From the NCBI GenBank assembly GCA_013365365.1, contig JABVXU010000246.1, positions 16,390-80,389 on the forward strand: 64,000 bases of DNA, written 5' to 3'. Each line of letters opens with the position of its first letter. Position 1 is the first letter of the stretch. The position numbers were made by a program, and so were the translations under genes. Of this stretch, positions 23,501-36,356 are shown piece by piece. The notes below the pieces were generated by a model. The model was given only the letters and a program-made list of their open reading frames with translations. It was not told where the DNA came from and did no database searches. Origin of the DNA: Cruorifilaria tuberocauda (taxonomy: Eukaryota; Nematoda; Chromadorea; Rhabditida; Onchocercidae).

Positions 23501-24627
23501 AACTATCCTTGTTTCATAACAAATTCATTGACTGACTAAGTAGACTTCACCTCTTATAATAATCACATTTTAAAATTTCTGCTAAATTATTTTACAACAA
23601 ACATCCATCTCTGGAAATCTACGTCTCAAATATTTTTCTTAACTAACCAAACTTAATGATGGGGCCGGTGAACCGGTACTATTCCTACGAGTACTAATTC
23701 CCGAACTCCTCAGACCATTGCGCGATTGTGTCGCATCATTTGTGCTTCCATACCCATTGCATAAATTTTGTTGCTGCAAGAAAAAGAAAAAATTTTAAAT
23801 AAATTTCTCATTTTTCTAATAATTTTAAAAATATCATAATTTAAACATTTTTCTTTCCTGAATAAATTATTGGCATTTTCATATACTTTCCATTATACCA
23901 TTTTCTTTTTTTTCTTCCCCTGAACTTAATTAATTCATACAATCATAATGGAACGATTTTTAATGTTTCATTTGAACTACAAAGTAGGTCTGAATTAAAG
24001 AAAATTAAGATTATGCAAAAATGGTTGCCTTAATTGTGAATTTGAGTTTAGCATTAAAAAAGTGAAGTTCCAGGATAAAAAAAAACAATTTACAAAAGAT
24101 CCATGAAACTGTTGAGGTCGAGTAAAATTTTGTCCCGTATATGCATTTATGTGAGCATTCGACCGATATGGGGAAGGCGTATGTCCAAGAACAGCTGATG
24201 ATATCCCTGCTGACCTGAAACTTCCATCATGAGATTTTGGACAATTCACGAATCACTCAGTACAGTAAAAGCGATCATAATAATAATTGGGAGGATGAAG
24301 AAGCTGTTATTCAATTAATTCAGAAAAAGGAAATATTTCGTTTAATTCCGAAATCCATTAAAACACAGTTATATTTGTATAAAAGTTTGGATTTCTCTAA
24401 ATTTATCTAATCTTCCAAAAAAAAAGCTTTCGTTTTCTCCTATCTAAAAAATATATATACATATATCATGAATCTAAAACAGTAAAATTTCAGTCAAAAT
24501 TATTCACTGAAATTATTTTACAAGAAATTTAATATTTTATTAAACATAATTCATTTTGTTTCAAGAAAGTTAGAAAATATAGAAATAATTATATAACAAA
24601 ACGAAATGTTAACAATACTTACCCCAT
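20546..24627 (-). CDS. sup-26: RBMS-type RNA-binding protein with two RRMs (SUP-26 homologue)
   Basis: Ten coding exons keep frame: 24627-24623, 24214-24094, 23773-23648, 23449-23348, 23102-22983, 22382-22152, 22066-21926, 21816-21684, 21592-21378, 20830-20546, total 492 residues. RRM1 begins TNVYIRGL and has RYGFVDF as RNP1. RRM2 begins [10 protein letters not shown] and has CVGFARM as RNP1. Between them are the RBMS signatures VRAQMAK and [11 protein letters not shown]. The C-terminus is proline-, glycine- and glutamine-rich, including imperfect GGGTST repeats and a poly-proline end. RBMS proteins bind single-stranded AU-rich RNA or DNA; C. elegans SUP-26 represses tra-2 through its 3' UTR. 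The start codon ATG GG sits at the very end of an exon just before a perfect GTAAGT donor, so only five coding bases are in the first exon. Symbol by orthology. Confidence 0.92.
20660..20735 (-). repeat. Tandem 21-bp coding repeat in the RNA-binding gene
   Basis: A unit containing ACCACCACCGCCAGTGCTAG occurs twice in a row plus a partial copy. It encodes glycine-rich GGGTST-type repeats, a likely site of length variation between individuals. Confidence 0.8.
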
Positions 24628-25591
24628 ATATATGGAGTTATGAAGTTCAAGAAGCTGTTGATAGTTGTATTAATATTTTTACTATTGTTATTATTGCTAG
24701 AAGAGAAGAAGTAATAGAGTAATATTTAAACAATTGTTATTGTATTTACACCAGTTAGCATCCGTACGACGATAACGCCTTTGGAGTCCAATTGCTCCAA
24801 AATGCTATCTATTATTGCTTATTGTTGTTACTGTCGTTGTTACTTCTTTTGTTGTTAATACTATGACTATTACTGCTGTTATTGCTGTTGTTCTTTTTGT
24901 TCCTATTATTATTGTTGTTATCGCTACGGCTGTTATTGACTTGCCCAGGATGCTGCTGTACGCACAGACTGCAACAATTACTATTACGTTCATGTACACG
25001 TACACATTAATTACGCGTTTCCGTAATACAATAGCTTTCATTTTATCTCTTTTCACCAAAGATAAAACATCTAATTTATTTTACAATTAACCGAATTTAC
25101 AAATTATTTATTAAATGGTTCTTAAATAAAGCAAAAGAATATGTAAATCGAAGGCCAAAGAAATAAACAATAAGATGATATAATTATCATATCATCTTTT
25201 ATCTTCTTTAAAAGATCATGTTTGATTATGCTGAGATTTCTCGAGATGAAGAATCTTTTACTAAAACCAAAAATTTATTTCTTGATTATATATGAGGATA
25301 TATTTTTGAGCAAAATTTCTCTGATAAAGATTTTGATTATAAAACTAAAAGAAACAAATGTATTGTCATTTATAGGAAAATCTTCAACCTAACCTTTTCA
25401 ACCACTCAAAACGTTTATTTATCATTCCGACAATTTCCATCATTCTCCTATTAATTTAATTAACCTTCCTAAATTTTCTCATGACATCACAAACTTTATT
25501 TCCGCTTCTATCCCTTTCTCTCCCTTAGCAACACACCTTTCTTCATATCGAACTTCAAATCTTTTTCCTCTCCCTTTTTTCCAAACTCGTT

Positions 25592-25611
25592 CTCTCCCCC
25601 TCTCTCTCTCA
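25592..25611. repeat. CT-rich simple repeat
   Basis: Polypyrimidine tract with CT dinucleotides next to several other C/T-rich stretches from about 25500. Confidence 0.8.
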
Positions 25612-26930
25612 CTGAAAATAACACTTGCAACAGCTAAATAGAGAAGGAAAGGAAGAAAGGAAGAAAAAGAACTCTCCGCTTAAAGTGATATCAGTTATCA
25701 ATCTATATTCTAAATTGCAGAAAATGACAAACATTTGTTGCTCTATGGAAATGAAATTTACATCTTACTGAAAAATTACACAATTTATTGGAGTGAAATT
25801 AAATTAGTGCTAATTAATAAAGTTAATTTACTCTCTCTAACCTAAGAGTTTAAAAGGAGTACAGTCGGTTTCATATCTGATGATAAAATGAGAAATGTTC
25901 AATGACAGAATTCCATGCGAAAAGTGTAACAGTTTCACTCCTATCACAGCTTCTTTGACTATCATTTTCTTAGGAGATTTATATCATAAGTAGATTAGTG
26001 ATAAAAATCTAACACTAAGTATATAAGTGATAACAATTTGACCAAATGTTTGTCTTTTCAAGAAACAACCAAAACTGTTGTAATCTTTGCAAAAAATCTC
26101 ACTTTTAACCTTCACTCTTAATATCAATTGTACCATATATAAAAATATCTGAATTGTCCACTAGCGATGAATAAATTTCAATAACAATAAATCACTGTCA
26201 ATTACAGTAAACAGCTAAATATTATCTATATTAAATTACATCTTAACTATATACATATGTTGGTAATATTGTAATTTCGCTATTCATTCGCTATTCATGA
26301 AAATTTTTTATTCCTTTATTATCAATTACAATTAATTACGGATAATAGAAATTTCAACTGTATTAGCTAGAATAAAGATTTCACCAACCTGTGAAGAAAA
26401 AAAGCCGGAATAACCTACTGAATTCATAAGACATTCCATTCTGTTTGTTTCTGATGAAATCGGTGGTGGCTGCGATCATGGGAAAGAGAATGCTTGTACG
26501 ATATGTTATCAAACATACCAAATCAGATTCTGCGAATAACCTTTTCTTTGTTTGGCTCTTCTAGCAGAAAGGACAATAACGCCTTTTATTATATGAACAA
26601 CGGAAGGATTTTCTCAATTTAAATGTAACTTTCTCATATAAAGAGATGATATTGCGGGAAAAGGAAAAGGTTTTAAAAGAAAGGTAGATTGAAGGAGGAG
26701 AAGTTAATATTAACTCCCGGATGGAACAAGAACATCTGGGTGATACAGTAGAGACCAAGAGCGCTTTTCTCCATGCCAAAAATGAAATATATTTTTCTCT
26801 TTCTCTCTTTTCAAGAAAGATATAGGAGAATGTAAGAAAAGGATCAACAAAACTAATGATAAAAAATTTAGAAAAAAATTAAACCGTGAAAAGTGGAGTG
26901 AAGAAAAGGAGGAGGAAAAGAGAGGGAATG

Positions 26931-26956
26931 GTGATGATGATAATGATAATGATAAT
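26931..26956. repeat. (GATAAT)n simple repeat
   Basis: GATGATGATAATGATAATG-type hexamer/trimer array. Confidence 0.8.
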
Positions 26957-28194
26957 GCGAAATGATAGACATGGCATCTCTACCACGTTCCCTTCCTCTT
27001 TTCAGCCATTCTGCTATGCTAATTCTGCAATCTCTGCAAATATCTATTCTTTTGCTTACAGAAACGATCTTCGATTAAAAAAAGCTATTACTAAAAGTGG
27101 AAGCAATCTTTGCTATTTGTAAATGTATGAATGAATGAAAATGATATTAGCAATAAGATGAATGATTCATGAAATTAGTAGTATCAGGTGGAAAGAACGG
27201 AATTCATTTTGTTGATGGTATCGATTGATTGGTAGTTGATGATTTCATCAATTTCTTTTATTTAAATATCTATAGATATATGGTAAAAATAATAATGATA
27301 ATATAAAACTGAATTTGTTTCATATTCACTATCATTTTAAAACCAAAAAGCAATTTTGTGAAAATTGCAAATGAAAGTGTCAAGAATGATTTACATTATT
27401 TTATAAGTTTACTTACCATTACTTGTTTATTCCTGAAAATGAGATGGGGAAGATAAACTGAGGTAATTTCATTGATAACGTACTAAACAAATGATAACCT
27501 GATAACGAATATAAAGTAGAGAATAGAAAGGCAGGAAAAATGAAATTTCGATTAGAATTAAACAAAAAAGAATTTTTTGGACTGAAAGATAAATGTTGTT
27601 GCGCTTGCATGCATGCGTGCACCCGCACGACACGTAACCAAAATTCAATTAATTCGTCTTCCTTCTCATGCATGCATTACATGACTACAGTGATAACACA
27701 GAGATAACAATGAAAATGAATCATAATCACACTGGTAATCATAATCCATTTTGGAATTAATGATGATAATTTTATTCGAAAGTCAAAAAGTAATTCTTTA
27801 TAATTCTTAATTATATCAGAAAAATTGCTGTTATGATTATTGCATGAAAAATGATTTTTAAATAAAAATTGATAAATGAGGAATCCATCGGCAGATCGGT
27901 CCCTTTCCTTGTGGGTTTAGATGAAATCTCACCGATTAAAATCAATCTACTTCATTCATTAATTCAATTACACTGATATCTAATTCACAGACACACATAA
28001 ATTTTACACCGGAAGAATTAGGTATGAAATGATGATATTTCAGGAATGATACAATTCAAGATAATCAAAATTTTCCGCATTTAAAATACTTTTCTATCTT
28101 TGCGACATTTATGTAAATAATTTGAAAAAAAAATACTTAAGGAAGGAAGAATGTTCGAAAAGAAAAAAGAAAAAAAAATTATAGCTATGCTGTT

Positions 28195-28260
28195 ATGTCA
28201 TCATTCTTTTGCTACCTTTCAAAAGATACCTTCTGAAAGGTAGCAAAAGAATGACGACAT
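28195..28260. ncRNA. Near-perfect 27-bp hairpin, possible small-RNA precursor or inverted repeat
   Basis: Arms 28195-28221 and 28234-28260 are inverted copies with one mismatch in 27 (left arm holds CATCATTC where the right gives CGTCATTC). The loop is 12 bases (AAAGATACCTTC). A 66-base fold fits the size of a microRNA precursor, but the pairing is more perfect than usual for animal microRNAs, and there is no sequence match I can recall. A recent inverted duplication, a small transposon remnant or a hairpin siRNA source are alternatives. Confidence 0.45.
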
Positions 28261-29373
28261 TTTTATCTTCCTACCTGCAAATAGAGAAGGTCAGGTGAGA
28301 GAAATGCAATTCAAAGTTAATTCAGCAACTCCATGCCAAAGCCTATCATCATTATTTTGCCTTTTCTTCTTCACATGATGATAACTCCTACAGACAGTGA
28401 TAACAGGTACCCATTCGGTGATGACATGTCCTCCTGTCTACCTCCTCTCCTCTACCACTTCACCATTATGATTTTCCGCCACTCAACGATCTATGCAACG
28501 ACATTTGCAAAAGGCGACGTCAAACAATTTCAAGAATGCGAACAAATTACGATGGCTTTGGAGTTGGAGTGTGAATCTGATCACATCAGAAGCCTACAAT
28601 ACATTATTGCTTTCTGTCTGTTATCATTCTATCAACTAATCCATTCATTTATACCTTTCACTGATAATCATTGATATCAACCGATCTATTCATTTCTTTG
28701 CCTCCTTCCCTTCGCTAATGACAAATGTTAAATGAAAGATTTCCTTTTTTTGTAAAAATATCATATCATTACATTGGGATATCTTAGCTTAGCAATTCAT
28801 CGCACTGTGTTATCTTTATCCATTTGATGTTAAAATACATTTATGTTAAAATCAATTGATATTAAACTATGTGATGTATTTACTAGTTGTAAGCAAATCT
28901 TCCCGCTCCTCCATATTTCCCGATATTCGTTTGATTGATTGATTGTATCAAAGAGTTCTACAAGATGTCTTAAGAGCAAACAGAACAGTTCATTGCATCA
29001 ATCGTTAGAAATGTTTTCATTTTAACTACGTCACACTCAAAAAACCTCAATAATAAATATCCAAGTTGAACTAATTGATAGGGAATGAGGGAATACGTCT
29101 TTTATGTATCTTAGTGCCTCAAATGTATTATCGTGAAATGATGGTACATCGAAAAGAACTAAAATGCAAAATATCTGCTGATAATTGATCAATATTATCA
29201 ATAATTACTTTTAATTTTACTTCAGAAAAATAAATTCGAAAAATAAAAATAAAATCGCAGCAAACACGAAAAAAAACAAAAAGCAAAAAATAAATCACGA
29301 AATTCCGCTTCTCATACAAAATAGTCCACATTCTCTAGATTCCACCAAATATCCCTCTCATCATTCCTCCCTC

Positions 29374-29406
29374 CATCTCTCTCTCTCTCTCTCTCCCTCT
29401 CTCTCC
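29374..29406. repeat. (CT)n microsatellite
   Basis: A run of CT dinucleotides with few interruptions. Confidence 0.9.
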
Positions 29407-30216
29407 TTGTTCTCCTCAATCTGACCGATAAACAGTGTTAGGAAATCAACCCATTTTCTAAACTCTTTACTGCATCATACATTCCTTTAAGAATTATGTA
29501 CATAAACAGAAGTAGTCGAATTGTTCGATCTTTTTTCATTTCTGATAAGTTGATTTCCTCTCGTAGGAACTAAGAGATTTATCAATCTATCAAGTGATAA
29601 GCAGGGCAGCTGTATTCTAAATATTGATAAGTAGAAAATAGAGTTAGAGAGAAGATAGCGGTAATAATACAATTAAAAAGAGGCAAAATGAACTTTTATC
29701 AAAATGAGAGAAAATGAAAGAGAGAAAGAGAGAAAAAGTAAAATAGTTTGTATGAGATAAAAATAACAGTCTATACTGATGACATCTCATAATGCTATTA
29801 TGAGAAATACCAGGGGTCAGCTTGAGTGACCCTTCTATACACTACTCTTCACTTACCTTCCCTCTAGTGATAAAGTGATAAGAGGTAAGTATATCAAAGG
29901 ACGTACGGAAGCAAGCAGTAAAATTGTTTAAAAAAAGAAAGAGAGAAGAGAGGAAAAGTGAAAGAGAGAGTGAAGGGTTGAGGTGGAAGAGTGTGTGTGG
30001 TGTGCGGTGCACATCTTGTCTGTCATCGAAACTAATAGCTTTTTCCATCTCACCCGAAATTCCCACCTCTCCTAACTGCACTGTTCATTTCTTTTATTCA
30101 TTCTCCCCGCTTCTCTCTTCTTTCCGCGATCACTACTAGGAGATCTAGGAAAATCTCTCGCACCCTACTCATTTTACTCACTCTTCACAATCTTCGATTT
30201 TCAATCCTTACTTCAC

Positions 30217-30262
30217 AACTCTCTCTCTCTCTCTCACTTCTCTCACTCTCTTTCCTCTCTTC
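30217..30262. repeat. (CT)n-rich tract
   Basis: CT dinucleotide run followed by TCTCACTCTC, inside a broad pyrimidine-rich zone (30060-30420). Confidence 0.8.
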
Positions 30263-32089
30263 ATTTCAATACAAATTTTCTTCCACTTCCTTCAAGCGGC
30301 AATACGACAAACATTTATTAAGAGTGCAATGGTTTTGGTTTGAAAGAAATGAAATTATATTTCATCCGTCTGTCTCTCTCTGTCTCTCCTCCACTTCCCC
30401 TCTCTTTTGTTGGTCTCAATTTCTTGTTCATTCGAGAAATACTGGAGAGAAGCATCTCTCAAATTTATCATCAAAAAAAAGCTTATTTAATGAACAATTG
30501 TCTTTCTTCTTTCCCGCAGATTTATACGATTCATTGGGTAATTAAGCGATTGAAATGGATGAATGTTCCGAGATATCTCGAGAATAACATCCGAGCATTC
30601 AGTCTCAGGAATATTGATGTTAAAATATATCAATTATCGATTAATTTTTTAAAATGCTCTTTTTGTTAATATCAAATTCGCAATATCTCTCTCTCTTCTT
30701 CTGTACCTTTCCTCCTTTCCTCCTCTCTTATTTATCTCTTCCTCTCTCCACAAATCACAATGATATCTTACCATTCGTTTGTTTGTCTATAGTCCAATCA
30801 ATAAATTATTATAACTGTCTCAAATTTCCGCCTTTTTATTTTGAGTTCGTCGAGCAGAAAATGATAAATTGCGCTGTTTGAACGGAAATCGGAGAAGATG
30901 AAAAAAGTGGAAAAAAGGAACGGAGAATCACTGGTTGATATCGACGGAGAAACGTTCAAGTTAGCACGGATATCGGAAGGAGCGGGACAGCGACACACGC
31001 GCAGGACACGGACATTCCCGTTTACGAACATTCTGAGAAGTGATGATTAATGTGGTATGATATGTGATACATGTATATGTCGATCGTATGGGATGGGAGG
31101 ATGAGTAGATCGATGGCACGAACCATATCTCATGATAATGTAGCTTGACATCACCCCAAGCTCCTCCGTCTTGACCTCTTGTGCTTCCGTCAGCAAGTGC
31201 GAGAACGAAATTGCTTTTCACCCGTCCACTCCTTATCATCCTCACTTATTTACGTGTCCCACTGCCCTCTTTCCCCCTTTCCTCTCGTGGCGCTCCTGTC
31301 ATCTCGCTATCATGAATTCTCTGCGCTGTTGCTCTTGTTATCATTGTCGAGCACCGTTATTGCCATTACCGTCACTATCATCCACTTATCTTTATTATCA
31401 GTACAGTTATCGCCATAATCGTTATTATCAATGTCACCAAAAGTAGGACGTTGTTGTAATCATCATTATTCATCATTACTGACAGATAGGTAGCAAAGCA
31501 ATAATGATACCATTCTAACAAGAACTATTTCTGGCGTATCGAGGAAATGTTTTGAAGAGAAATATCTTTCGGATTTTTGCATATAAAATTAATCAGTTCT
31601 TATTGAAGGTATGAAGGATAACTCTGAAATGAAATATAAATTCAATTTTTGTATGAATCTAAAGAAACATTTGTAAACTTTGTTGACAAAGATTTGAAAA
31701 TTTTTCTGTCTAAAATTATATTTTATTTTTTAGATTCATTCTTTTATGATTTGCACACGTACAGGCATAAACACTCATGATGATCAACAGCAATTCATTA
31801 TTTAATAAAACTTCCAGCATCCACATCAGCGTACGACGCGTAAACACCTCCACAGGCACACGAATACGTTTTGACACGTGAAAACGTCTTCTCCGCATAA
31901 TTATATGTGATTATTGTGGAGAATGGCGAAAAGAAAAATGCCGTTAAAATATGTCACAACTTTCACTATCATTTAAACTATCAGCGAAATGTATCATTTG
32001 TCCCTGTGCCACCTTCTGTCAAATCAATTTTATAATAGAGGTGAAGGAAAAAAGTCTACAAAGTTGCATAAGTCTCTAAAATTTCTTCC

Positions 32090-32128
32090 CGCTCTCTCTC
32101 TCTCTCTCTCTTTCTCCCTCTCTCTTCC
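32090..32128. repeat. (CT)n microsatellite
   Basis: CT dinucleotide run with short CCC interruptions. Confidence 0.85.
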
Positions 32129-35100
32129 TCTTCCCCTTAACATTTGCAGAGAACCCGATAAGTTCCAACATATGCTTTTATATTTTATAAAAGCTATAAT
32201 ATATATTCGGATTTTTTAAAAAACGGAGGAGAGACGATTGCATAACTTTTCATCTTATCATCCGTAAGTTAGAAAGAAAGAATCAAGAATGATCAAAATT
32301 GTGATAATAAAAAAAGAAAAAGAAGTTGAAATTAGATTAGAAAGAAATCATCAAAGATCGTCGAGAACAACGAATTGAGTTTGAAAAAATCAGAATAATT
32401 CAAGTGGAGAGAGACTGTCTACGTCTGTACATGCGTGTGCTTGTATATATGTCTGTTTCTTAATCAGTATAAAATTGTATTCTCAATGATTGCAATTAGA
32501 GAAATAGAAAAGTGAAAGATCAGAATATCCATCACACAAACTGATTTTTATTTCTTTTTTCCTTCCCTTCGTCTTCACTTGAAAAAACATTTTTTTTCTC
32601 GAACGAAGGCGTTCCATTACAGAAAACAAATATTTTCAAAGGACGATATTTAGGTGGTGATCTGAAGATTTTCAAAGCTTCTCTTATCCTCCCCCCGAGC
32701 TACCGCGATAATCATGATACCATTTGAAGTGAGATATTATTGAAATCTTTTGGAATATGAAAAAAATGAAAACTTTTATTTCGGAAAAATGGAAACTACT
32801 AATCATACTAATAGCTGTAATAGTGAAGGTGAGAGAGTAGCAACATTATCATTCAAACATTATCAGAAATCAATGGTCGACCCGGATTATCAATAATATT
32901 CGAACAAAAGTTATAAGAGTGTTAAAATGGAATGAAATTTGTACCACAACTAATCTCTTCCACCGCACCATCTTCGCCCTCTTCTTTACCACATGCACAC
33001 CCATCAATCACATTTTCTCTCCCCCGCTCTTTACCGGTCCGTTTATCACAATCCTTGCTGTAAATTTCTCTCAATCTTCATTGTCTGATTCAAGAAAAAT
33101 TGGTTGAAAGTTGTTCTTTTTAATTTATTGAAGCATTAAAAATGATATATGACATAAAGTATTTCACAATTTTCAAGATATTAAAAAAAGGAAGAAATTG
33201 AACAAATGGTAAAGATGGAAAATGCAGGGGTCAAAGGACACAAACAAAATTTATCTAGGGATTTGGATGAATATTTATGTCTAAATGTGTACTGAATACT
33301 TGATTAAGGAAAATTCGCTTTTTTGAAAGCATTCGAACAGAGAGATTCTTCGATCTCAATATCATCATTCTCTTCAATTCTCACCTCCTACTTTTTACTC
33401 ACTTCCAACATAATGCATGCCCACGTAAACGTATACGTATGTACTCAAAGAAACGGATTAAGGATTTTTTTGAGTGAATAAATTGTTGGATTAGCGATTG
33501 AATATTTGCATCTATTCGTTCAAATCATCATTATTAATATAAATTAAAGTTTTATTTTAAATTTAGAAATAATAGATTTAAATTCATATTAAAGGAATAC
33601 TCTTCAAGTACAATAATATTATCTCATTTTTTTCCTTGTCCAGCAATTTACGTATTATATAATCGATGCATTTAGTCAAAAGCCGATACCTGAGAATTGA
33701 ACTTTTTGTGAAAGAAAAAATTTATATCTGACGGATTATAGCTTCACATATTGAAAGCGGGTTAAAGTTCATTCCAAAGAATTTCATATAATATTATTCA
33801 TTACTAAAATCTTTTTGAAAAAAAATTATACATCTACAAATTTGAAAAAAAACTTTTTAGTAATTTCATATTCTTAACTTTATTTTTTATTTGTTATTAT
33901 TGTATGGAAGGATTTAAACGCTTAACACTGACAGCAATCAATCACTTGTTTTTCCCCTAAGCTTTCCAATTTTATGAAAATGAAATATAAGAATAGAGTG
34001 ATAGAACTGATATAATTGTTAAGGAAAAAAGGCTTTTGATAATTTAAAAGATGAAATGGAAAAAATCATACAGCCTCAACTCTGTACCGATTACTGGAGG
34101 TCGAACGTCATCGGTCCTATCCTTTTCCTGCGTATCGTGTCAGAGACGAACACGGAGTAAGGGGAAGAAGACAATTTACGTAATACAAAGTCTTGTCGAT
34201 GAGAATGGTTCGTAGAAAATGGTGGAGAAAAGAAACAAACAGAGATTGTCAGGTTGAAATGATTGAAAAAAAAGGAAACGATGTTTTGGAAGTATGCCAT
34301 GCCTAATTTATGGTTGAAAAAAAGTAGCACTTTCATGGTCTCCAAAGAAATATATACAATTTAATGTGGAATTTTTAATTGTTAAACTTCTATTTTATCT
34401 CTCCAATAATATAATCAATTTATTGTCTCTATCATTAATATATGCTCAGTCAAATTATGGCGAGTTAAAGAAACTTGAAATTTATACCGTGAAGTGGTGA
34501 TTACAACAAAATATTATTTTGTATATTCACGATTACATAATCATGATAAAAGTTCGTATGTATCCAATTAACAATAAGAATTTTTATAAGATTTAATGTC
34601 TCAAAACATTGAAATTTCCAATCAAACAGTACTAATTAAATAACTGATTTGATGAGAAACTGAATTTTGCTTCTTTGCTGAAGATCGATTTGTGACTGAA
34701 TTGAAAAGAATGAAAGATTCAAGAAGCGAGAAGCAGAAAATCTCCCTATTTGATGAGAACAACAGAGAATAAAAATCTTCCGTAGTACATCAAATTCAAT
34801 TTCTGAGGAAAGAAACGCTACAACATTTCTGGAATGTTCCAGAGTTCCAAATAGAAGTTGACTTGTATGAAAATTTTTTCTTCGACCGGAAAAAGTAGGG
34901 GATTAGAGATTTGATGTTCCTCTTCATAAAAGAAAAAAATTGAAGAATGACGGAATAGTTTATATTCCATGAAAAATTTACTGAATGGAACGTATGCACA
35001 TACGTGACAACATGAAATATTAAATTATCTATTATAGGTTGAATAATTTAGCTAATTGATCAGATAGTAACAGTTTGGCAAAATTATAAATGAGGGAACT

Positions 35101-35412
35101 TTGCACTTTCCAATTATAACTTAGTAGTTGGAAATTGAAAAAATTTCCGATATCTCTCAATAACTTTGATCTTCCAGAATTATCTGTTAAAAAGGAATTT
35201 CAAATCAATTATACTATCATTTCAATTAAAAAATTTAACCCTTGCAGTCTTACTCAAGTATGTATTTCTCATCATTATGTGTCATTAAGTAGCTAAAGCA
35301 AATAATTATTCGAATATCTAAACAATCACACAGTTTTACAACTGAACTAGTCCATTTAAAAAAAAAAACTTTTCTTGCATTTTTCCTCTGTTCTCATTGG
35401 AAGGAAATCGAT

Positions 35413-35444
35413 GGAGCGCTGTTAGTTAAACCCAATAGCGCTCC
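35413..35444. other. GC-rich 11-bp hairpin
   Basis: Arms 35413-35423 (GGAGCGCTGTT) and 35434-35444 (AATAGCGCTCC) pair along all 11 positions, one as a G-U pair in RNA. The loop is 10 bases. The stem core GGAGCGCT stands out in AT-rich DNA. Function unknown. Confidence 0.5.
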
Positions 35445-35704
35445 TTTATCATCTGTATCTCATCCCTTCCTCCATTTTCTTCAAACTTCCGATTATTTCT
35501 GCTTCATCGAACTATTACTCATTGCGCCTTTCGAACTTCAAATAGCCTATAAAAATGTTTGTAAAGATAAAATGTCAGTTATGCTTTCCACGATAAATCT
35601 CTCAAATTGTTTTTTCCTCTCTTTTCCTTAGGTAAAGTAAACTATCATTATCTATCACGATTCAAAACTTCTTTCACTTCAAAAAACTGCAAATAGTTAA
35701 GAGA

Positions 35705-35735
35705 AGAAGAAAGAAAGAGAGAGAGAGAGAGGGAG
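35705..35735. repeat. (GA)n microsatellite
   Basis: GA dinucleotide run within a purine-rich block. Confidence 0.85.
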
Positions 35736-35999
35736 AAAAAAGGAACGGTAGAGAGTAGGAAATGTTGAAGAATTTCCGTTCCTGTTCCCGACATGCCATC
35801 ACCGCCCCATCGATAGCAGTAGTATCAGCAAACATCGTATCCATCTTTACCAATTCAAACCTTTTTTCATTGCTTTACTCTTACAAAAGACATCAAATAA
35901 TACGACTAGATCCAACAAAATTCAAAAAAAATTTTTCTTTAATTTCCATTCAACTAAATTATTCTCTCTTCTTTTTTCTCTCTTCCACTCCCTTCTTTT

Positions 36000-36018
36000 T
36001 TTCTCTCTCTCTCTCTCC
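36000..36018. repeat. (CT)n microsatellite
   Basis: Short CT dinucleotide run at the end of a pyrimidine-rich zone. Confidence 0.8.
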
Positions 36019-36300
36019 CCATTCCTTTTATTTTAAATGGACATGGTAATGTTTGTCGACGTTGTTATTCCCATTTTACTTAATCATTAATTTAAAAAAA
36101 AATGTAAAAACATATCAAAATATATAAAAAGGGATGGAGAATTTTAACTAGAAGAGGTTTCATTTCAATATACTCATTGCTGTCAAGTATGTAAAAAAAT
36201 TGAAATTATAGAAAAAAAGCGAAAAAGTTGTTGGGAAAGGATAGAAATGCTAATAAGTGATTATGTAATTCTTTCCTCTTCCCCTAATTGTTTGTTTTAG

Positions 36301-36356
36301 GAATCCGTCGCTATTATCAGTACTGGGAGAAATTCTGCGAACGTAATCGACGCAAG
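36301..36356 (+). other. Isolated exon-like segment
   Basis: A strong acceptor (TTGTTTGTTTTAG) and a donor (AAG|GTGATA) flank 56 bases that are GC-richer than the surroundings. Two frames are open: one reads IRRYYQYWEKFCERNRRK, the other ESVAIISTGRNSANVIDA. No partner exon was found within several kilobases on either side. It could be a 5' exon of a gene with long introns or a chance pairing of splice-like signals. Confidence 0.3.

Noticed and set aside
24805..25090. Overlapping open frames rich in Val, Ile and Thr
   Set aside because: They come from a GTT/ATT trinucleotide-rich stretch and mirror each other on both strands.
31130..31420. GC-richer patch with open frames on both strands
   Set aside because: No consistent frame, no good splice borders and no recognised motif; more likely regulatory or neutral.
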